A stretch of 64,000 nt of DNA from Marinobacter sp. Lineage in GTDB: Bacteria > Pseudomonadota > Gammaproteobacteria > Pseudomonadales > Oleiphilaceae. Below the pieces are notes generated by a model. The model did no database searches and had not been told where the DNA came from. It was given only the letters and a program-made list of their open reading frames with translations. Location of the stretch: contig JAIUMV010000002.1 of the NCBI GenBank assembly GCA_022565395.1, positions 215,400-279,399 on the forward strand, in the 5' to 3' direction. Made by a program: the position numbers and the translations under genes. Below, piece after piece: positions 45,721 to 56,139 of this stretch. Each line of letters starts with the position of its first letter. The first letter of the stretch is position 1.

Positions 45721-45761
45721 AGAACGCCTCAGCAGGAGGGGGCTCCAGACTGAGGCGTTCT
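45721..45761 (-). terminator. Terminator after tRNA-Arg
   Basis: 12-bp perfect inverted repeat AGAACGCCTCAG / CTGAGGCGTTCT with a 17-nt loop. On the minus strand it follows the tRNA-Arg 3' end and is trailed by GCTTTGTT. Confidence 0.8.
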
Positions 45762-45770
45762 TGAAATAAG

Positions 45771-45847
45771 TGGCGCGGCTGGGAGGATTCGAACCTCCGA
45801 CCGCCTGGTTCGTAGCCAGGTACTCTATCCAGCTGAGCTACAGCCGC
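45771..45847 (-). tRNA. tRNA-Arg (ACG)
   Basis: 77-nt cloverleaf with encoded CCA. Acceptor GCGGCTG/CAGCCGC, anticodon loop CTACGAA (anticodon ACG at 45811-45813), T-loop TTCGAAT. ACG is read as ICG after A34 deamination and serves CGU/CGC/CGA codons. Confidence 0.96.
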
Positions 45848-45869
45848 GCATCAAAACTGTTTTACTGCC

Positions 45870-45967
45870 AATCCTCACTGGGAGGATTATTCGGGCCTTT
45901 GGCCCTCACCCCTTCGGGGCCGTCGTCGCTTTGCGCCGACGTTCCTTCGCGTGCTTCGCCCGCTCGG
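45870..45967. repeat. Palindrome-rich GC element interrupting a tRNA-Arg copy
   Basis: A 98-bp segment made of consecutive small hairpins: AATCCTC/GAGGATT, GGGCC-ttt-GGCCC, CCCC-tt-CGGGG, and further GC-rich stems such as CGTCGTCGC/GCGCCGACG. It separates the T-arm 5' half from an AATCCTCCCAG remnant of a tRNA-Arg copy. It looks like a REP-like extragenic palindromic element; the family cannot be named from one copy. Confidence 0.55.
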
Positions 45968-46026
45968 TCGAACCTCCGACCGCCTGGCTCGTAGCCAGGT
46001 ACTCTATCCAGTTGAGCTACAGCCGC
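45878..46026 (-). pseudogene. Broken tRNA-Arg copy
   Basis: From 46026 to 45968 the minus strand repeats the intact tRNA-Arg from acceptor to T-loop with few changes (D-arm CAACTG for CAGCTG, loop CTACGAG). After TTCGA it is interrupted by about 79 bp of palindromic sequence, then resumes with AATCCTCCCAG (45878-45888), but the acceptor 3' strand CAGCCGC and CCA are missing. It cannot fold as a normal tRNA. Confidence 0.8.
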
Positions 46027-46085
46027 GCATCGCACTGCCATGACCGGTTGCTAGTTCGGTCTGTTCCCTATTTCCTTGAAAAGGA

Positions 46086-46178
<93 letters not shown>

Positions 46179-46284
46179 GTGAGAACGCCGCGTATACTAC
46201 CATAAAATTTCTGATTTCATAGGCTTGACTTGGATTTTTTACCGCAAAATGTCGGCGTGCCTCCAGGCTGGCTAAGCGTTGAAC

Positions 46285-46322
46285 AAAAAAGCCCGCCAGT
46301 GCTTGAACACTCGGCGGGCTTT
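46285..46322 (-). terminator. Rho-independent terminator of csrA
   Basis: On the minus strand AAAGCCCGCCGAGTG...CACTGGCGGGC is followed by TTTTTT; strong GC stem and T-run 17 nt after the csrA stop. Confidence 0.93.
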
Positions 46323-46338
46323 GCACACCTGATGAGAC

Positions 46339-46539
46339 TTAGCGATCGCCAGCGTTTCCGCCAGGGCCGTCGCCTTTCTCACTTTGAATGCGCTGGTAAA
46401 TCTCTTCACGGTGAACTGCAACCTCTTTAGGGGCGTTAACACCAATGCGAACCTGATTACCTTTTACCCCAAGTACGGTAACTGTAACTTCATCACCGAC
46501 CATCAACGTTTCGCCTACACGGCGAGTCAAAATCAACAT
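46339..46539 (-). CDS. csrA: Carbon storage regulator CsrA
   Basis: 66 aa. [16 protein letters not shown] and [22 protein letters not shown] are the conserved RNA-binding strands with the key Arg44 region. Dimeric protein that binds GGA motifs in mRNA leaders to change translation and stability. Placed between lysC and tRNA-Ser, the conserved location. Confidence 0.97.
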   Translation of the reverse strand: MLILTRRVGETLMVGDEVTVTVLGVKGNQVRIGVNAPKEVAVHREEIYQRIQSEKGDGPGGNAGDR

Positions 46540-46633
46540 GTCCTTCTCTCCCTTTTCTCCAGAGCTACCTGTTCCGACAATGGATTAACAGTACTGCTTT
46601 TTTATCGCGGGGCAACCTGCCAACGCAAGCCAG

Positions 46634-46674
46634 CATATGTCCGTACGTAGTAGTCGTAACAGTACGGTCATATG
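46634..46674. other. Inverted repeat between lysC and csrA
   Basis: CATATGtCCGTAC and GTACGGtCATATG pair over 12 of 13 positions around a 15-nt loop. Located 94 bp before csrA and 72 bp after lysC. No T-run; it could be a regulator site, a transcript-processing hairpin or a weak terminator. Confidence 0.5.
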
Positions 46675-46746
46675 ACGCTGCCACTGGCAGATCGTTCCCT
46701 TGTTCGAGACCTGGACGGGGACGACCTGTTTTATCCGCCGTCTTTA

Positions 46747-47979
46747 TCAGGCCTCTGCCTCAGGCTTATCCAGATCGAACGCGGTATGCAGCGCACGAAC
46801 GGCAAGCTCAAGATACTTCTCATCGATTACCACAGAGATTTTGATCTCTGATGTGGAAATCATCTGAATGTTGATACCTTCGTTGGACAGCGCTTCAAAC
46901 ATGCGGGTGGCAACACCTGCATGGGAACGCATACCCACACCTACAATACTGACCTTAACAGTCTTGTTATCGCCAGTCACTTCCCGGGCGCCAAGTTCAC
47001 GGGCAACGCCATCGAGCACTTCCCGCGCTCGCTTGAAATCATTGCGGTGTACAGTGAAGGTGAAATCCGTATGGCCATCAGCGCCCACGTTCTGCACGAT
47101 CATGTCCACTTCAATATTAGCGTCACTCACCGGTTTGAGTATACGCAACGCAACGCCGGGTGTATCAGGCACACCGGAGATCGTCAGCTTGGCTTCATCG
47201 CGGTTAAAGGCAATGCCGGATACAACCGGTTGTTCCATGATAGTGTCATCCTCAAGTGTAATCAGGGTGCCTTCACCTTCGCCAAAGCTGGAGAGCACCC
47301 GCAAGGGAACATTGTATTTACCAGCAAACTCCACAGAGCGGATCTGCAAAACCTTGGAGCCCAGGCTGGCCATCTCGATCATCTCCTCAAAGGTGATACG
47401 ATCCAGCCGTCTGGCCTTTTCCACAACCCGTGGATCGGTGGTATACACCCCGTCCACGTCAGTGTAGATCTGGCACTCGTCTGCCTTCAAGGCCGCAGCC
47501 AATGCAACCGCCGTCGTGTCTGAGCCACCCCGGCCCAGCGTGGTGATACTACCCCGCTCATCAATACCCTGGAAACCGGCAACCACCACCACACGACCGG
47601 CGTTCAGATCCGCTCGCATGTTCTCTTCATCAATCTGCTTGATACGAGCTTTAGTGTGAGCGCTGTCAGTAACGATGCGAACCTGAGAACCCGTGTAAGA
47701 CCGCGCGTCGCAGCCTCGCTTGTGCAGCGCCATGCATAGCAGGGCAATGGTCACCTGCTCACCGGTAGACACCAGCACGTCCATTTCCCTGGGCGTGGGC
47801 TCCTCCATAATGGCGTTTGCCAGGCCAATCAAACGGTTGGTTTCGCCACTCATGGCGGACACCACGATCACCAGATCATGCCCTTCCCGGCGGAAGCGAC
47901 ATATGCGCTCCGCCACCGCTTCTATACGCTCGGTTGTCCCGACCGAAGTACCACCAAATTTCTGAACCAGTAGAGCCAT
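46747..47979 (-). CDS. lysC: Aspartate kinase
   Basis: 410 aa. N-terminal VQKFGGTSVGTTERI, GRGGSDTTAVALAAAL and two C-terminal ACT domains (ITISG.. to residue 340, then VSIVGVGMRSHAGVA..). Monofunctional LysC type, first step to lysine, threonine and methionine, allosterically inhibited through ACT domains. Sits 209 bp downstream of alaS. Confidence 0.97.
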   Translation of the reverse strand: MALLVQKFGGTSVGTTERIEAVAERICRFRREGHDLVIVVSAMSGETNRLIGLANAIMEEPTPREMDVLVSTGEQVTIALLCMALHKRGCDARSYTGSQVRIVTDSAHTKARIKQIDEENMRADLNAGRVVVVAGFQGIDERGSITTLGRGGSDTTAVALAAALKADECQIYTDVDGVYTTDPRVVEKARRLDRITFEEMIEMASLGSKVLQIRSVEFAGKYNVPLRVLSSFGEGEGTLITLEDDTIMEQPVVSGIAFNRDEAKLTISGVPDTPGVALRILKPVSDANIEVDMIVQNVGADGHTDFTFTVHRNDFKRAREVLDGVARELGAREVTGDNKTVKVSIVGVGMRSHAGVATRMFEALSNEGINIQMISTSEIKISVVIDEKYLELAVRALHTAFDLDKPEAEA

Positions 47980-48188
47980 GTCATTCCCAACATCAGTTCA
48001 GGATGTTCAGGCGGTGCCTTGAGAGCTTCTGATTAAGTCCCGAATCGCATCTGCGTAACCTGGAACTTACTTTTTTGAGGCTCACCGAACGCCGCCACCC
48101 AAAAAAATCGGCCGATTATATACCCGTCACAACCATTAGCGACAGCTCTATACCACTAAAGAGACGGCGGCCCAAGCCAATACCGGGG

Positions 48189-50816
48189 TCAGGCTGTTGC
48201 TTCCGCCACCCAACCTGCCACTTTGGCAAGCGCGCCCGGCAATTTACTCGCATCGTTGCCACCGCCCTGCGCCATATCCGGGCGACCACCACCCTTACCG
48301 TCCACTTCAGACGCCAGCTGTCGCATCAAATCACCGGCTTTCACCCGCGCAGTGGCATCTTTGGTGACACCGGCTACCAGGGTAACCTTGCCGTCTTCAA
48401 CCGTAGCCAGAACAACAACGCCACTGCCCAGCTTGTTCTTGAGCTGGTCGGCAGTGTCCATCAATGTTTTGCGGTCCGCACCCGGCAGCTCAGCAGCGAC
48501 CACCTTCAGGCCGTTCACCTCAACGGCGGAGCCTGCAAGATCGCTGCCTGCAGCGCTGGCGAGCTTGCCCTTCAACTGCTCAAGCTCTTTTTCCAGCTGG
48601 CGATTACGATCCAGCAGCCCTTGAACCTTGTCCACGACAGCATCTCGGCCGCCTTTGACCAGTCGGGCCACCTGACGCAAGGTTAACTCAAGTTCGTCAA
48701 CAACCCGCATGGCGCCAGCGCCAGTCACCGCCTCAATCCGCCGCACACCTGCGGAAATACCGCTCTCGGAGGTAATACGCAAAACGCCTATGTCACCGGT
48801 GCGGCTGACGTGGGTGCCGCCACACAATTCCACTGAGAAATTATCAACCCCCATGCTGAGCACCCGCACGGTATCGCCGTACTTTTCACCAAACAGCGCC
48901 ATGGCCCCTTTGGCCTGCGCCTCGTCCATGCTGGTAAGTTCGGTAGCCACCGGCGCATTGGCGCGAATCTGGCTGTTCACCAGATCTTCAATGCTCTTGA
49001 GCTGGGCCTCGGTAACGGCCTCATAGTGAGCGAAATCGAACCGCAGCTTGTCCGGATCCACCAACGAGCCCTTTTGGGTGACATGTTCACCCAGCACTTT
49101 GCGCAATGCCGCATGCAACAGGTGTGTTGCCGAATGATTCAGCGCAATGGCCTGGCGGCGACCATGGTCAATGCGGGCCTCAACCACTTGCCCGACGGCA
49201 AGCTCACCATCAAGCACACGGCCGATATGTAGGTGGTTATCGCCGTCCTTGCGGGTGTCCGTGACTTCAAAACGACCACCTGACCATGTCAGCAACCCGG
49301 TGTCACCCACCTGGCCACCCGACTCGGCATAGAAAGGTGTTTTCTCCAGCACCACCACGGCATCCTGCCCGGCACGGGCAACACCGGCTTCACCACCCAC
49401 CAGCACAGCACGGACCTTTTCTTCGCCATCCACCCGCTCGTAGCCGGTAAACTCCGTCTTGCCGTCCAGCTTAAGGCCTGCGTTGTAGTCAATACCAAAT
49501 TTGCTGGCCGCCCGGGCACGCTCGCGCTGGGCTTCCATCGCTTGCTCGTAACCTTCGTAATCCAGCGACAGGCCACGCTCCCGGGCGATGTCATTGGTCA
49601 GATCAACGGGGAAGCCGTAGGTGTCATAGAGAGTAAATACCGTTTCACCCGGGATGACACTGCCGCTCAGAGCGGCAATATCCTGTTCCAGCAGCTTGAG
49701 CCCCTTGTCCAGGGTTTTGGCGAACTGCTCCTCTTCCTGTAGCAGAATACGACTGATCTGATCCCTGGCACGAGCCAGCTCCGGATAGGCCTCACCCATC
49801 AGGTCCACCAGGGCATCCACCAGTTTGTGGAAGAAAGGCCCCGTGGCGCCCAGTTTGTTTCCATGACGGGCAGCACGCCGGATAATGCGGCGCAAGACGA
49901 ACCCGCGACCCTCATTGGACGGCATCACACCATCGGCAATGAGAAAAGCGCAGGAGCGGATGTGGTCAGCCACAACCCGCAGCGAGGCTTCTTTGGTTGG
50001 CACGCCGCCCAGGATGTCTGAGGCCGCCGCCAACAGATCCTGAAAGAGATCAATCTCGTAATTGCTGTGTACGCCCTGCAACACGGCGGCAATGCGCTCA
50101 AGGCCCATCCCGGTATCCACCGATGGCTTGGGCAAAGACTGCATATCACCGTCAGCCGTGCGATTGAACTGCATGAACACCACGTTCCAGATTTCTATGT
50201 AGCGATCACCGTCCTCATCCGGGCTGCCGGGCGGGCCGCCCGCTACATCTGGGCCATGGTCAAAGAAAATTTCCGTGCAGGGTCCACAAGGGCCGGTGTC
50301 ACCCATCTGCCAGAAGTTGTCAGAGGCATAAGGTGCACCCTTGTTGTCGCCGATACGAACGATCCGCTCCGCTGGCACACCCATGTCTTTGTTCCAGATG
50401 TCAAAGGCTTCGTCATCGGATGCGTAAACGGTGATCCACAGTTTTTCCGTGGGTAGCGCAAGCCAGTCCTTGCCCGTCAGGAAGGTCCAGGCAAACTGGA
50501 TAGCCTCTCGCTTGAAATAATCACCGAAGCTGAAGTTACCCAGCATTTCAAAGAAGGTATGGTGGCGGGCGGTGTAGCCTACGTTCTCCAGGTCATTGTG
50601 CTTGCCGCCTGCACGGACACACTTCTGTGCGGTGGCAGCGCGCACGTAGTCCCGCACCTCACGACCGAGGAAAGCGTCCTTGAACTGGTTCATGCCCGCG
50701 TTGGTGAACAGAAGGGTGGGGTCGTCCGCCGGAACCAGCGAACTGCTGGAAACAACCTGATGGCCTTGTTGCTCGAAATAATCCAGAAATGCCTTGCGCA
50801 ATGCTGCGGTCTTCAT
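48189..50816 (-). CDS. alaS: Alanyl-tRNA synthetase
   Basis: 875 aa, full length. N-terminal class II core ([39 protein letters not shown]), editing domain with [12 protein letters not shown] and [13 protein letters not shown] zinc ligands, and a C-terminal DHHA1 domain. Charges tRNA-Ala and edits Ser/Gly mischarging. First gene of the alaS-lysC-csrA order. Confidence 0.98.
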   Translation of the reverse strand: MKTAALRKAFLDYFEQQGHQVVSSSSLVPADDPTLLFTNAGMNQFKDAFLGREVRDYVRAATAQKCVRAGGKHNDLENVGYTARHHTFFEMLGNFSFGDYFKREAIQFAWTFLTGKDWLALPTEKLWITVYASDDEAFDIWNKDMGVPAERIVRIGDNKGAPYASDNFWQMGDTGPCGPCTEIFFDHGPDVAGGPPGSPDEDGDRYIEIWNVVFMQFNRTADGDMQSLPKPSVDTGMGLERIAAVLQGVHSNYEIDLFQDLLAAASDILGGVPTKEASLRVVADHIRSCAFLIADGVMPSNEGRGFVLRRIIRRAARHGNKLGATGPFFHKLVDALVDLMGEAYPELARARDQISRILLQEEEQFAKTLDKGLKLLEQDIAALSGSVIPGETVFTLYDTYGFPVDLTNDIARERGLSLDYEGYEQAMEAQRERARAASKFGIDYNAGLKLDGKTEFTGYERVDGEEKVRAVLVGGEAGVARAGQDAVVVLEKTPFYAESGGQVGDTGLLTWSGGRFEVTDTRKDGDNHLHIGRVLDGELAVGQVVEARIDHGRRQAIALNHSATHLLHAALRKVLGEHVTQKGSLVDPDKLRFDFAHYEAVTEAQLKSIEDLVNSQIRANAPVATELTSMDEAQAKGAMALFGEKYGDTVRVLSMGVDNFSVELCGGTHVSRTGDIGVLRITSESGISAGVRRIEAVTGAGAMRVVDELELTLRQVARLVKGGRDAVVDKVQGLLDRNRQLEKELEQLKGKLASAAGSDLAGSAVEVNGLKVVAAELPGADRKTLMDTADQLKNKLGSGVVVLATVEDGKVTLVAGVTKDATARVKAGDLMRQLASEVDGKGGGRPDMAQGGGNDASKLPGALAKVAGWVAEATA

Positions 50817-50942
50817 AACCCTGCCCTGATAACCTCGTCAGAATCCGGTTCGCCGGGACCTGGCCGCTGACCACACCCCGGCAACTCAAACCGGCTACTC
50901 TAGCACAGGCGCCCGGCAGTAAAAATCAGAAAGATGCGCAAT

Positions 50943-51494
50943 TTATTCAGCCCCTGAATCATCCGCTGCAGGCGTTCCCAGGAACATTTCCGCAAGGCGT
51001 GCCAACCCGGCCTGCACACGCTCAAATCCATCGTTTATTTCAGCCGCCAGCTTCTCTGTCATCATGCCAAGTGCACCAATAATCTCTCGCGCTTCACCAT
51101 AGCCCGCTTCAATACCCTGCCGTGCCTGCCCGAGCAGTTTTTCAAGCCGTGCGGGGTCCGCGCCCTCAGCCTGCTCCAGGCGCAAGCGATTTTCTACAAA
51201 ACCAAGAATACGGTTGGCAACCTCTTCCGCCGTAGGCGGTTCGAAATTCGGATCTAACCGGGTGGCGAACGTCACGCCGAAGCTGGCCATTTTCTCTTCC
51301 AGCTTCTGCCGCAGGATGGCAATACCATCGGCAGCGGAACGCACACCACCAGCACCAACCGCCTTCTGAATCATTGCCGGAGTCTGTGCACGTACAGCCT
51401 GCCCTGGCGCATCGGCCTTGCGGGAACCGGGCACATCCGGTTTGGTTGGCGCCGATGGCATGCTGGGCTTGGCACCCTGAATCGGTATGGTCAT
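50943..51494 (-). CDS. Hypothetical protein (DUF5610-like)
   Basis: 183 aa. A Pro/Ala-rich unstructured N-terminus (1-45) and a helical remainder with EEVANRILGFVENRLRLEQ and GYGEAREIIGALG. This matches what I know of DUF5610 proteins, but I am not sure. No signal peptide or membrane segment. Stands 126 bp upstream of alaS on the same strand. Function unknown. Confidence 0.75.
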   Translation of the reverse strand: MTIPIQGAKPSMPSAPTKPDVPGSRKADAPGQAVRAQTPAMIQKAVGAGGVRSAADGIAILRQKLEEKMASFGVTFATRLDPNFEPPTAEEVANRILGFVENRLRLEQAEGADPARLEKLLGQARQGIEAGYGEAREIIGALGMMTEKLAAEINDGFERVQAGLARLAEMFLGTPAADDSGAE

Positions 51495-51664
51495 AAAGCA
51501 ACCCCTTGAGGCCAGAAGACCTTAACAAACGTTGGCACGCCACCCATGGCAGAGCCTCTGTGGGTTATCGGCCAGACAGCACCAACTCTTTAAGACGAAT
51601 CGGGTATAATAGGTCAGCTTGTGAGAATGAATTATCAGACGTTTTGCAACCCTGTGGAGACCCC

Positions 51665-52147
51665 ATGCCCCGTCGCTTCCATGATGAGCAGCAAGAATTG
51701 CCTCGCGCCTCACTTTTTCGCCGGTTGATGGCCATGCTGTATGACGGCATGATTTGCGTTGCCGTCCTGCTGATTGCGACCTGGGGCTACACCATGCTTA
51801 ACGCACTGGTGATCGGTTTTGATGAGTACCAACAAATTCTGGAGAGCCGTACACGGGCCACAGACCCGCTGCTGACCTCCATTCTTTTTGTGGTGCTTTA
51901 TCTGTTCTTTGCTTACTTCTGGACCCGCACCGGTCAGACGTTGGGCATGCAGGTGTGGCGCATTCGTATTGAGAATACCAATGGCACCTCTATCAGCTGG
52001 CTGCAGGCGTTACTGCGCTTTATGATGGGCTGGGTGAGCTGGCTGGCGCTGGGGCTGGGCTATTTGTGGATGCTGGTGGACAAGCAGAAACTGACCTGGA
52101 CAGACCGCTTTTCGGAAAGCCGGGTAGTTCTCGTCAACCCGAATTGA
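51665..52147 (+). CDS. RDD-family membrane protein
   Basis: 160 aa from ATG 51665 (GGAG upstream). RASLFRRLMAMLYDGMICVAVLL carries the R-D signature of RDD proteins, and there are about three membrane helices; WTRTGQTLGMQVWRIRIENTNG and LTWTDRFSESRVVLV complete the domain. Family members have been linked to ion or small-molecule transport; no specific role here. Convergent with lptG. Confidence 0.9.
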   Translation: MPRRFHDEQQELPRASLFRRLMAMLYDGMICVAVLLIATWGYTMLNALVIGFDEYQQILESRTRATDPLLTSILFVVLYLFFAYFWTRTGQTLGMQVWRIRIENTNGTSISWLQALLRFMMGWVSWLALGLGYLWMLVDKQKLTWTDRFSESRVVLVNPN

Positions 52148-52150
52148 TAC

Positions 52151-52183
52151 CCAGGCAAGCCTGGAGCCGGTGCTACCCGGCTC
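52151..52183. terminator. Twin hairpins between RDD gene and lptG
   Basis: CCAGGC-aa-GCCTGG (52151-52164) directly followed by GAGCCGG-tgctac-CCGGCTC (52164-52183, overlapping the lptG stop). Convergent gene ends; no T-run. Confidence 0.5.
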
Positions 52184-53234
52184 GCCTCATCAAAAGCCCA
52201 CCAATTGCAGCGAACACCACGATAGGGGTCAGAATCGCCAGTATCGGACTGAACCCGTAGACCAGACTCATGGGCCCCAGAAGATCCTGTGTGTACTTGA
52301 ACAGCAGGCCGACAATAATCCCGGTAAATACCCGGAAGCCCATAGTCACTGACCGCAACGGGCCAAACACAAAGGAAATGGCCACCAGCACCATCACCGC
52401 CATGGTGACCGGCGCCAAGGCCTTCTTCCAGAACGCCAACCAGTAATTGGTGGCATTCAGACCCTGTTCATCCAGATAAGAGGCATAGGTATACAATCCG
52501 GTCATGGCGAGGTTTTCCGGTTTGACGATCAACACGCTCAAGACGTCCGGTGTCAGCCCGCTATCCCAGCGCAACTGTGAATATGATTGCTGCTCCGTGC
52601 GGTCCCTGAAAATACGTGTCCGGGAAGCGTTTTCCAGCAGCCAGTGCCCTCCCTGATAGGTCGCCCGCTCGGCAAAGGTGGAACTGCTCAGCCAGCGATC
52701 GTCATCCAGTACAAACAACGAGACACCCACCAGAACGCCGTCAGGCTGCACTGCATTCAGGTGAATAAAGGTATTGCCTTCCCTGTGCCAAACCCCGCTT
52801 GCCGCCGCTATGTTCTTGCTGGCGCCCAGGGCCATAGCCTTTTGGCTTTGGGCAATGCGCTCCGTATGGGGCGCAACATACTCTCCCAGCAACAAACCAA
52901 TAACCACCACAACCAGCGTTGGTTTCATGGCAGACCAGACGATACGCCGGATAGACACGCCAGCCGCCCGCATGACCGTAAGCTCCGAAGAGTTCGCCAT
53001 AGCCCCGAGACCTATCAGGCAGCCCATGAAGGCGCCAACGGGAAGATAGTCATAGATACGCCGGGGCAAGGTCATGATGATGTAGCTGAGAGCCTGCAGC
53101 GCCTGGTAATCACCCCAGGTGTCATCAAGCTCAGCAATGAAGCCGAACACCAGGTCCAGCGACAGCACCACAAACATCACCACCAGCATGGAGGCTCCGA
53201 CGGTGCGCATAACGTAGTTGTCGAGCTTACGCAT
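52173..53234 (-). CDS. lptG: LPS export permease LptG
   Basis: 353 aa of the YjgP/YjgQ family. LDNYVMRTVGASMLVVMFVVL start, GVSIRRIVWSAMKP, and three C-terminal helices. Together with LptF and LptB it extracts lipopolysaccharide from the inner membrane; the periplasmic jellyroll domain spans about 120-260. Overlaps lptF by 8 nt. Confidence 0.95.
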   Translation of the reverse strand: MRKLDNYVMRTVGASMLVVMFVVLSLDLVFGFIAELDDTWGDYQALQALSYIIMTLPRRIYDYLPVGAFMGCLIGLGAMANSSELTVMRAAGVSIRRIVWSAMKPTLVVVVIGLLLGEYVAPHTERIAQSQKAMALGASKNIAAASGVWHREGNTFIHLNAVQPDGVLVGVSLFVLDDDRWLSSSTFAERATYQGGHWLLENASRTRIFRDRTEQQSYSQLRWDSGLTPDVLSVLIVKPENLAMTGLYTYASYLDEQGLNATNYWLAFWKKALAPVTMAVMVLVAISFVFGPLRSVTMGFRVFTGIIVGLLFKYTQDLLGPMSLVYGFSPILAILTPIVVFAAIGGLLMRRAG

Positions 53235-54372
53235 GAGCCGCGGCCTCCTTCTCCAGGCGCCGGCGTCGCAACCAGTCCGGGCCGAAGGTCAGCCACAAAC
53301 CCAAACTGAGGAATAGCGCGTGCACCCACAGCAAGCCTATCCACTCCGGCACTTTCTGACTGGCCAGTGCGTCCTGTGCCACAATCAGAAGACCCAGATA
53401 GAAGACATACAAAAGCATGGCAGGCAACAGGTGAAAAAAACGCCCCTGGCGGGGGTTTACCCGACTCAAACGAACCGCGAGCAGGGTCACAATGGGTACG
53501 ATCAATGGTAAGGAAAAGCGCCAGTGCAACATGGCCCGATGTTTGGGATTGTCAGACTGCATAAGCTCCCAGGTGGGAATACCCTCATCCAGCACGCGAT
53601 CACGGCCAGCACCGGCCTGAATCTTGAGGCCATAGGCATCAAACGAGGTGACATCCAGCTTGGCCTGTCCGGGCACGCCCTCAAACCGGCGGCCACCCTC
53701 CAGGATCAGAAAGCGACTGCCGGTGGCCTCGTCAATCAGCTGCGAGCCCCGCTCTGCAGAGAGCAGCGTAATACCATCGGTACCACTGTACTCAGCGATA
53801 AATACACCCCTCAGCTCCCGCTTGTCGTCGCTAAGGGCTTCCGTATAGGTTACCCGGCCGCCGGAGGCGAGCGTCTGGAAGCGCCCCGGTGCCAGCATCT
53901 CAAACTCGGTGGCACGTCGCTGCTCGTTAAAAATGCCCTCAACCTGCTTCATTCCCCAGGGCGAAACAAACAGACTCATCCACCCCACCAGCAACATCAC
54001 AAAGGTTGCGGCGATAAGGGTGTGCCCGAGTATCTGCCGATCACTGACACCGCAGGCATGCAGCACCGTCATCTCACTTTCAAGATACAGGCGACCGTGG
54101 CACAGCAGAATACCGATAAACAGCCCCAGCGGCAGAATCAGCTCAAGGAATCCAGGAAAGCGATAGGCCATGATCAGGAATAACACATCCCCGGCCAGGC
54201 TGCCTGCAGCAGCGTCCGCCAGATATTTGATAAAGCGCCCACTCATAAAAACCAGCAGCAGCACGCCGGACACGGCCACCATGGTGACCAGAATCTGCTT
54301 TGTCAGGTAACGAAAAATAATGTGCAAAATGATGCGCCTGATGGTCCGGTAGATACAGCCCTGCACATCCAC
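53227..54372 (-). CDS. lptF: LPS export permease LptF
   Basis: Up to 381 aa. IIFRYLTKQILVTMVAVSGVLLLVFMSGRF and LHACGVSDRQILGHTLIA are LptF motifs. The GTG at 54372 gives an unusual MDVQGCIYRTIRR extension; LptF proteins usually start at the IIFRYL block, so a TTG at 54327 is an equal candidate. Inner-membrane partner of LptG. Divergent from pepA, the usual order. Confidence 0.94.
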   Translation of the reverse strand: MDVQGCIYRTIRRIILHIIFRYLTKQILVTMVAVSGVLLLVFMSGRFIKYLADAAAGSLAGDVLFLIMAYRFPGFLELILPLGLFIGILLCHGRLYLESEMTVLHACGVSDRQILGHTLIAATFVMLLVGWMSLFVSPWGMKQVEGIFNEQRRATEFEMLAPGRFQTLASGGRVTYTEALSDDKRELRGVFIAEYSGTDGITLLSAERGSQLIDEATGSRFLILEGGRRFEGVPGQAKLDVTSFDAYGLKIQAGAGRDRVLDEGIPTWELMQSDNPKHRAMLHWRFSLPLIVPIVTLLAVRLSRVNPRQGRFFHLLPAMLLYVFYLGLLIVAQDALASQKVPEWIGLLWVHALFLSLGLWLTFGPDWLRRRRLEKEAAAHA

Positions 54373-54654
54373 GTCTACGCCGCCAGGCGCTGTGCTTGAT
54401 GTGCCATACTGGCCGCTATTCTAGGCAACCTCAACGCTGAATAACAGCAATGAAGGGTACGGGAGCTTTGAAAAAAGAGCCGCAGCGGGCCGCCAACACA
54501 ACCGGTGGCGAAGAAAGGCCTTTCATTCGCCACAATTGTACTGTTCGACCCTGCGCGCAAGGCTTGATAATTTCCTGCCGAAACCCAATGCTATAAGGGA
54601 GCTCGACAGAAAGCTCCCGCGCATTGTCCACTCCAGCTAATCAAGGAAGCACTC

Positions 54655-56139
54655 ATGAACTACACACTGAGCACCGGCCCACTTGCCGACACCAAGGCGG
54701 ATTGTCTTGTTCTGGCAGTGCCCGAAAAGTCCGCCCTGCCCGCTTCAACACAGCAGGTAGACACGCTGCTCGGTGGCCTGATCAGCCAGCTACGGGATAG
54801 TGGCGACATCACGGGTAAGCTGGAGGCCACCCTGCTGATACCCCTGTCTGGGCAGCCCTGGCAACGCCTGCTGCTGGTGGGTAGCGGCGAGGACGAAAAA
54901 CGCAAAGGCGCGGAGTACCGCAAACTGGTGGCAGCCGCCATCAACAGACTTAAGGACTCCCCCGCCGGTCACGCCCTGCTTGCGTTGTCCGACTCCCCCG
55001 TAAGCCTGAATGGCGATCAGGCCGGCGTAAACTGGAAGCTGGAGATGCTCGGACGAACATTGGAAGAGCAGCTCTATCGATTCAGCGCCTATAAGAGCGA
55101 GCAGCCGCCAGCCTTCAAGCTTGAAACCATCCGGGTACAGGCTGATGACGCAGAAAATGAAAAGGCATTGGAGCGTGGCCTGGCCACCGGCCGAGGCATG
55201 AACCTCACCCGCGATCTTGGTAACATGCCCCCCAACATCTGCAATCCCGTGTGGCTGGCAGAACAAGCTGTCGAGCTGGGCAAGCGCTATCCGCACATCC
55301 AGACAGAGATTCTGGATGAGGACCAAATGCGGGCGCTGGGCATGAACACCCTGCTCAGTGTATCGGCGGGCAGCGCACAGCCAGCACGGCTGATCATCAT
55401 GCAATACCGCGGTGGCAAGCAGGACGACAAGCCCCACGTACTGGTGGGCAAAGGCATCACCTTCGATACCGGCGGTATCAGCCTGAAACCCGGCGAGGGC
55501 ATGGATGAAATGAAGTACGATATGGGGGGCGCCGCCAGCGTGTTTGGTGCCATGCAGACCATCGCCGAGCTGCAGCCCGCCCTCAACATCGTGGCCGTAA
55601 TTGCCGCAGCGGAAAACATGCCAAGCGGCACCGCAACCCGCCCTGGCGATATCGTAACCTCCATGTCCGGCCAAACCGTTGAGATCCTAAATACCGACGC
55701 AGAAGGCCGCCTGGTACTGTGTGACGCGCTGACGTACGTGAAGCGTTTTGACCCGGCGACCGTGGTTGACCTTGCCACCCTGACCGGTGCCTGCATCATT
55801 GCACTGGGGCATCAGGCCACCGGGCTGTTCAGCAACGACGATGAGCTCGCCAATCGCCTGCTGACCAGTGGCGAAAAGGCCTGCGACCGTGCCTGGCGTC
55901 TCCCCATCTGGGATGAATATCAGCAGCAGCTGGACAGCAACTTCGCCGACATGCAAAACATCGGCGGCCGCCCCGCCGGGTCAATAACCGCTGCCTGCTT
56001 CCTGTCGCGCTTCACCAAAGACTACCGTTGGGCGCATCTGGATATTGCCGGCACGGCCTGGACCAGCGGCAAGAGCAAGGGTGCAACCGGGCGCCCGGTG
56101 CCCTTGTTGATCGACTACCTGCTGTCTCATGGCAACTGA
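54655..56139 (+). CDS. pepA: Leucyl aminopeptidase (cytosol aminopeptidase, PepA)
   Basis: 494 aa M17 peptidase. [26 protein letters not shown] and the signature [16 protein letters not shown] give the two-metal site. Hexameric enzyme that releases N-terminal residues; in some gammaproteobacteria also a DNA-binding protein in Xer recombination. Its end overlaps holC by 11 nt. Confidence 0.97.
   Translation: MNYTLSTGPLADTKADCLVLAVPEKSALPASTQQVDTLLGGLISQLRDSGDITGKLEATLLIPLSGQPWQRLLLVGSGEDEKRKGAEYRKLVAAAINRLKDSPAGHALLALSDSPVSLNGDQAGVNWKLEMLGRTLEEQLYRFSAYKSEQPPAFKLETIRVQADDAENEKALERGLATGRGMNLTRDLGNMPPNICNPVWLAEQAVELGKRYPHIQTEILDEDQMRALGMNTLLSVSAGSAQPARLIIMQYRGGKQDDKPHVLVGKGITFDTGGISLKPGEGMDEMKYDMGGAASVFGAMQTIAELQPALNIVAVIAAAENMPSGTATRPGDIVTSMSGQTVEILNTDAEGRLVLCDALTYVKRFDPATVVDLATLTGACIIALGHQATGLFSNDDELANRLLTSGEKACDRAWRLPIWDEYQQQLDSNFADMQNIGGRPAGSITAACFLSRFTKDYRWAHLDIAGTAWTSGKSKGATGRPVPLLIDYLLSHGN

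Noticed and set aside
45770..45994. 74-codon open frame across the tRNA-Arg region
   Set aside because: It translates the antisense of a tRNA and a palindromic element; a well-known type of spurious protein.
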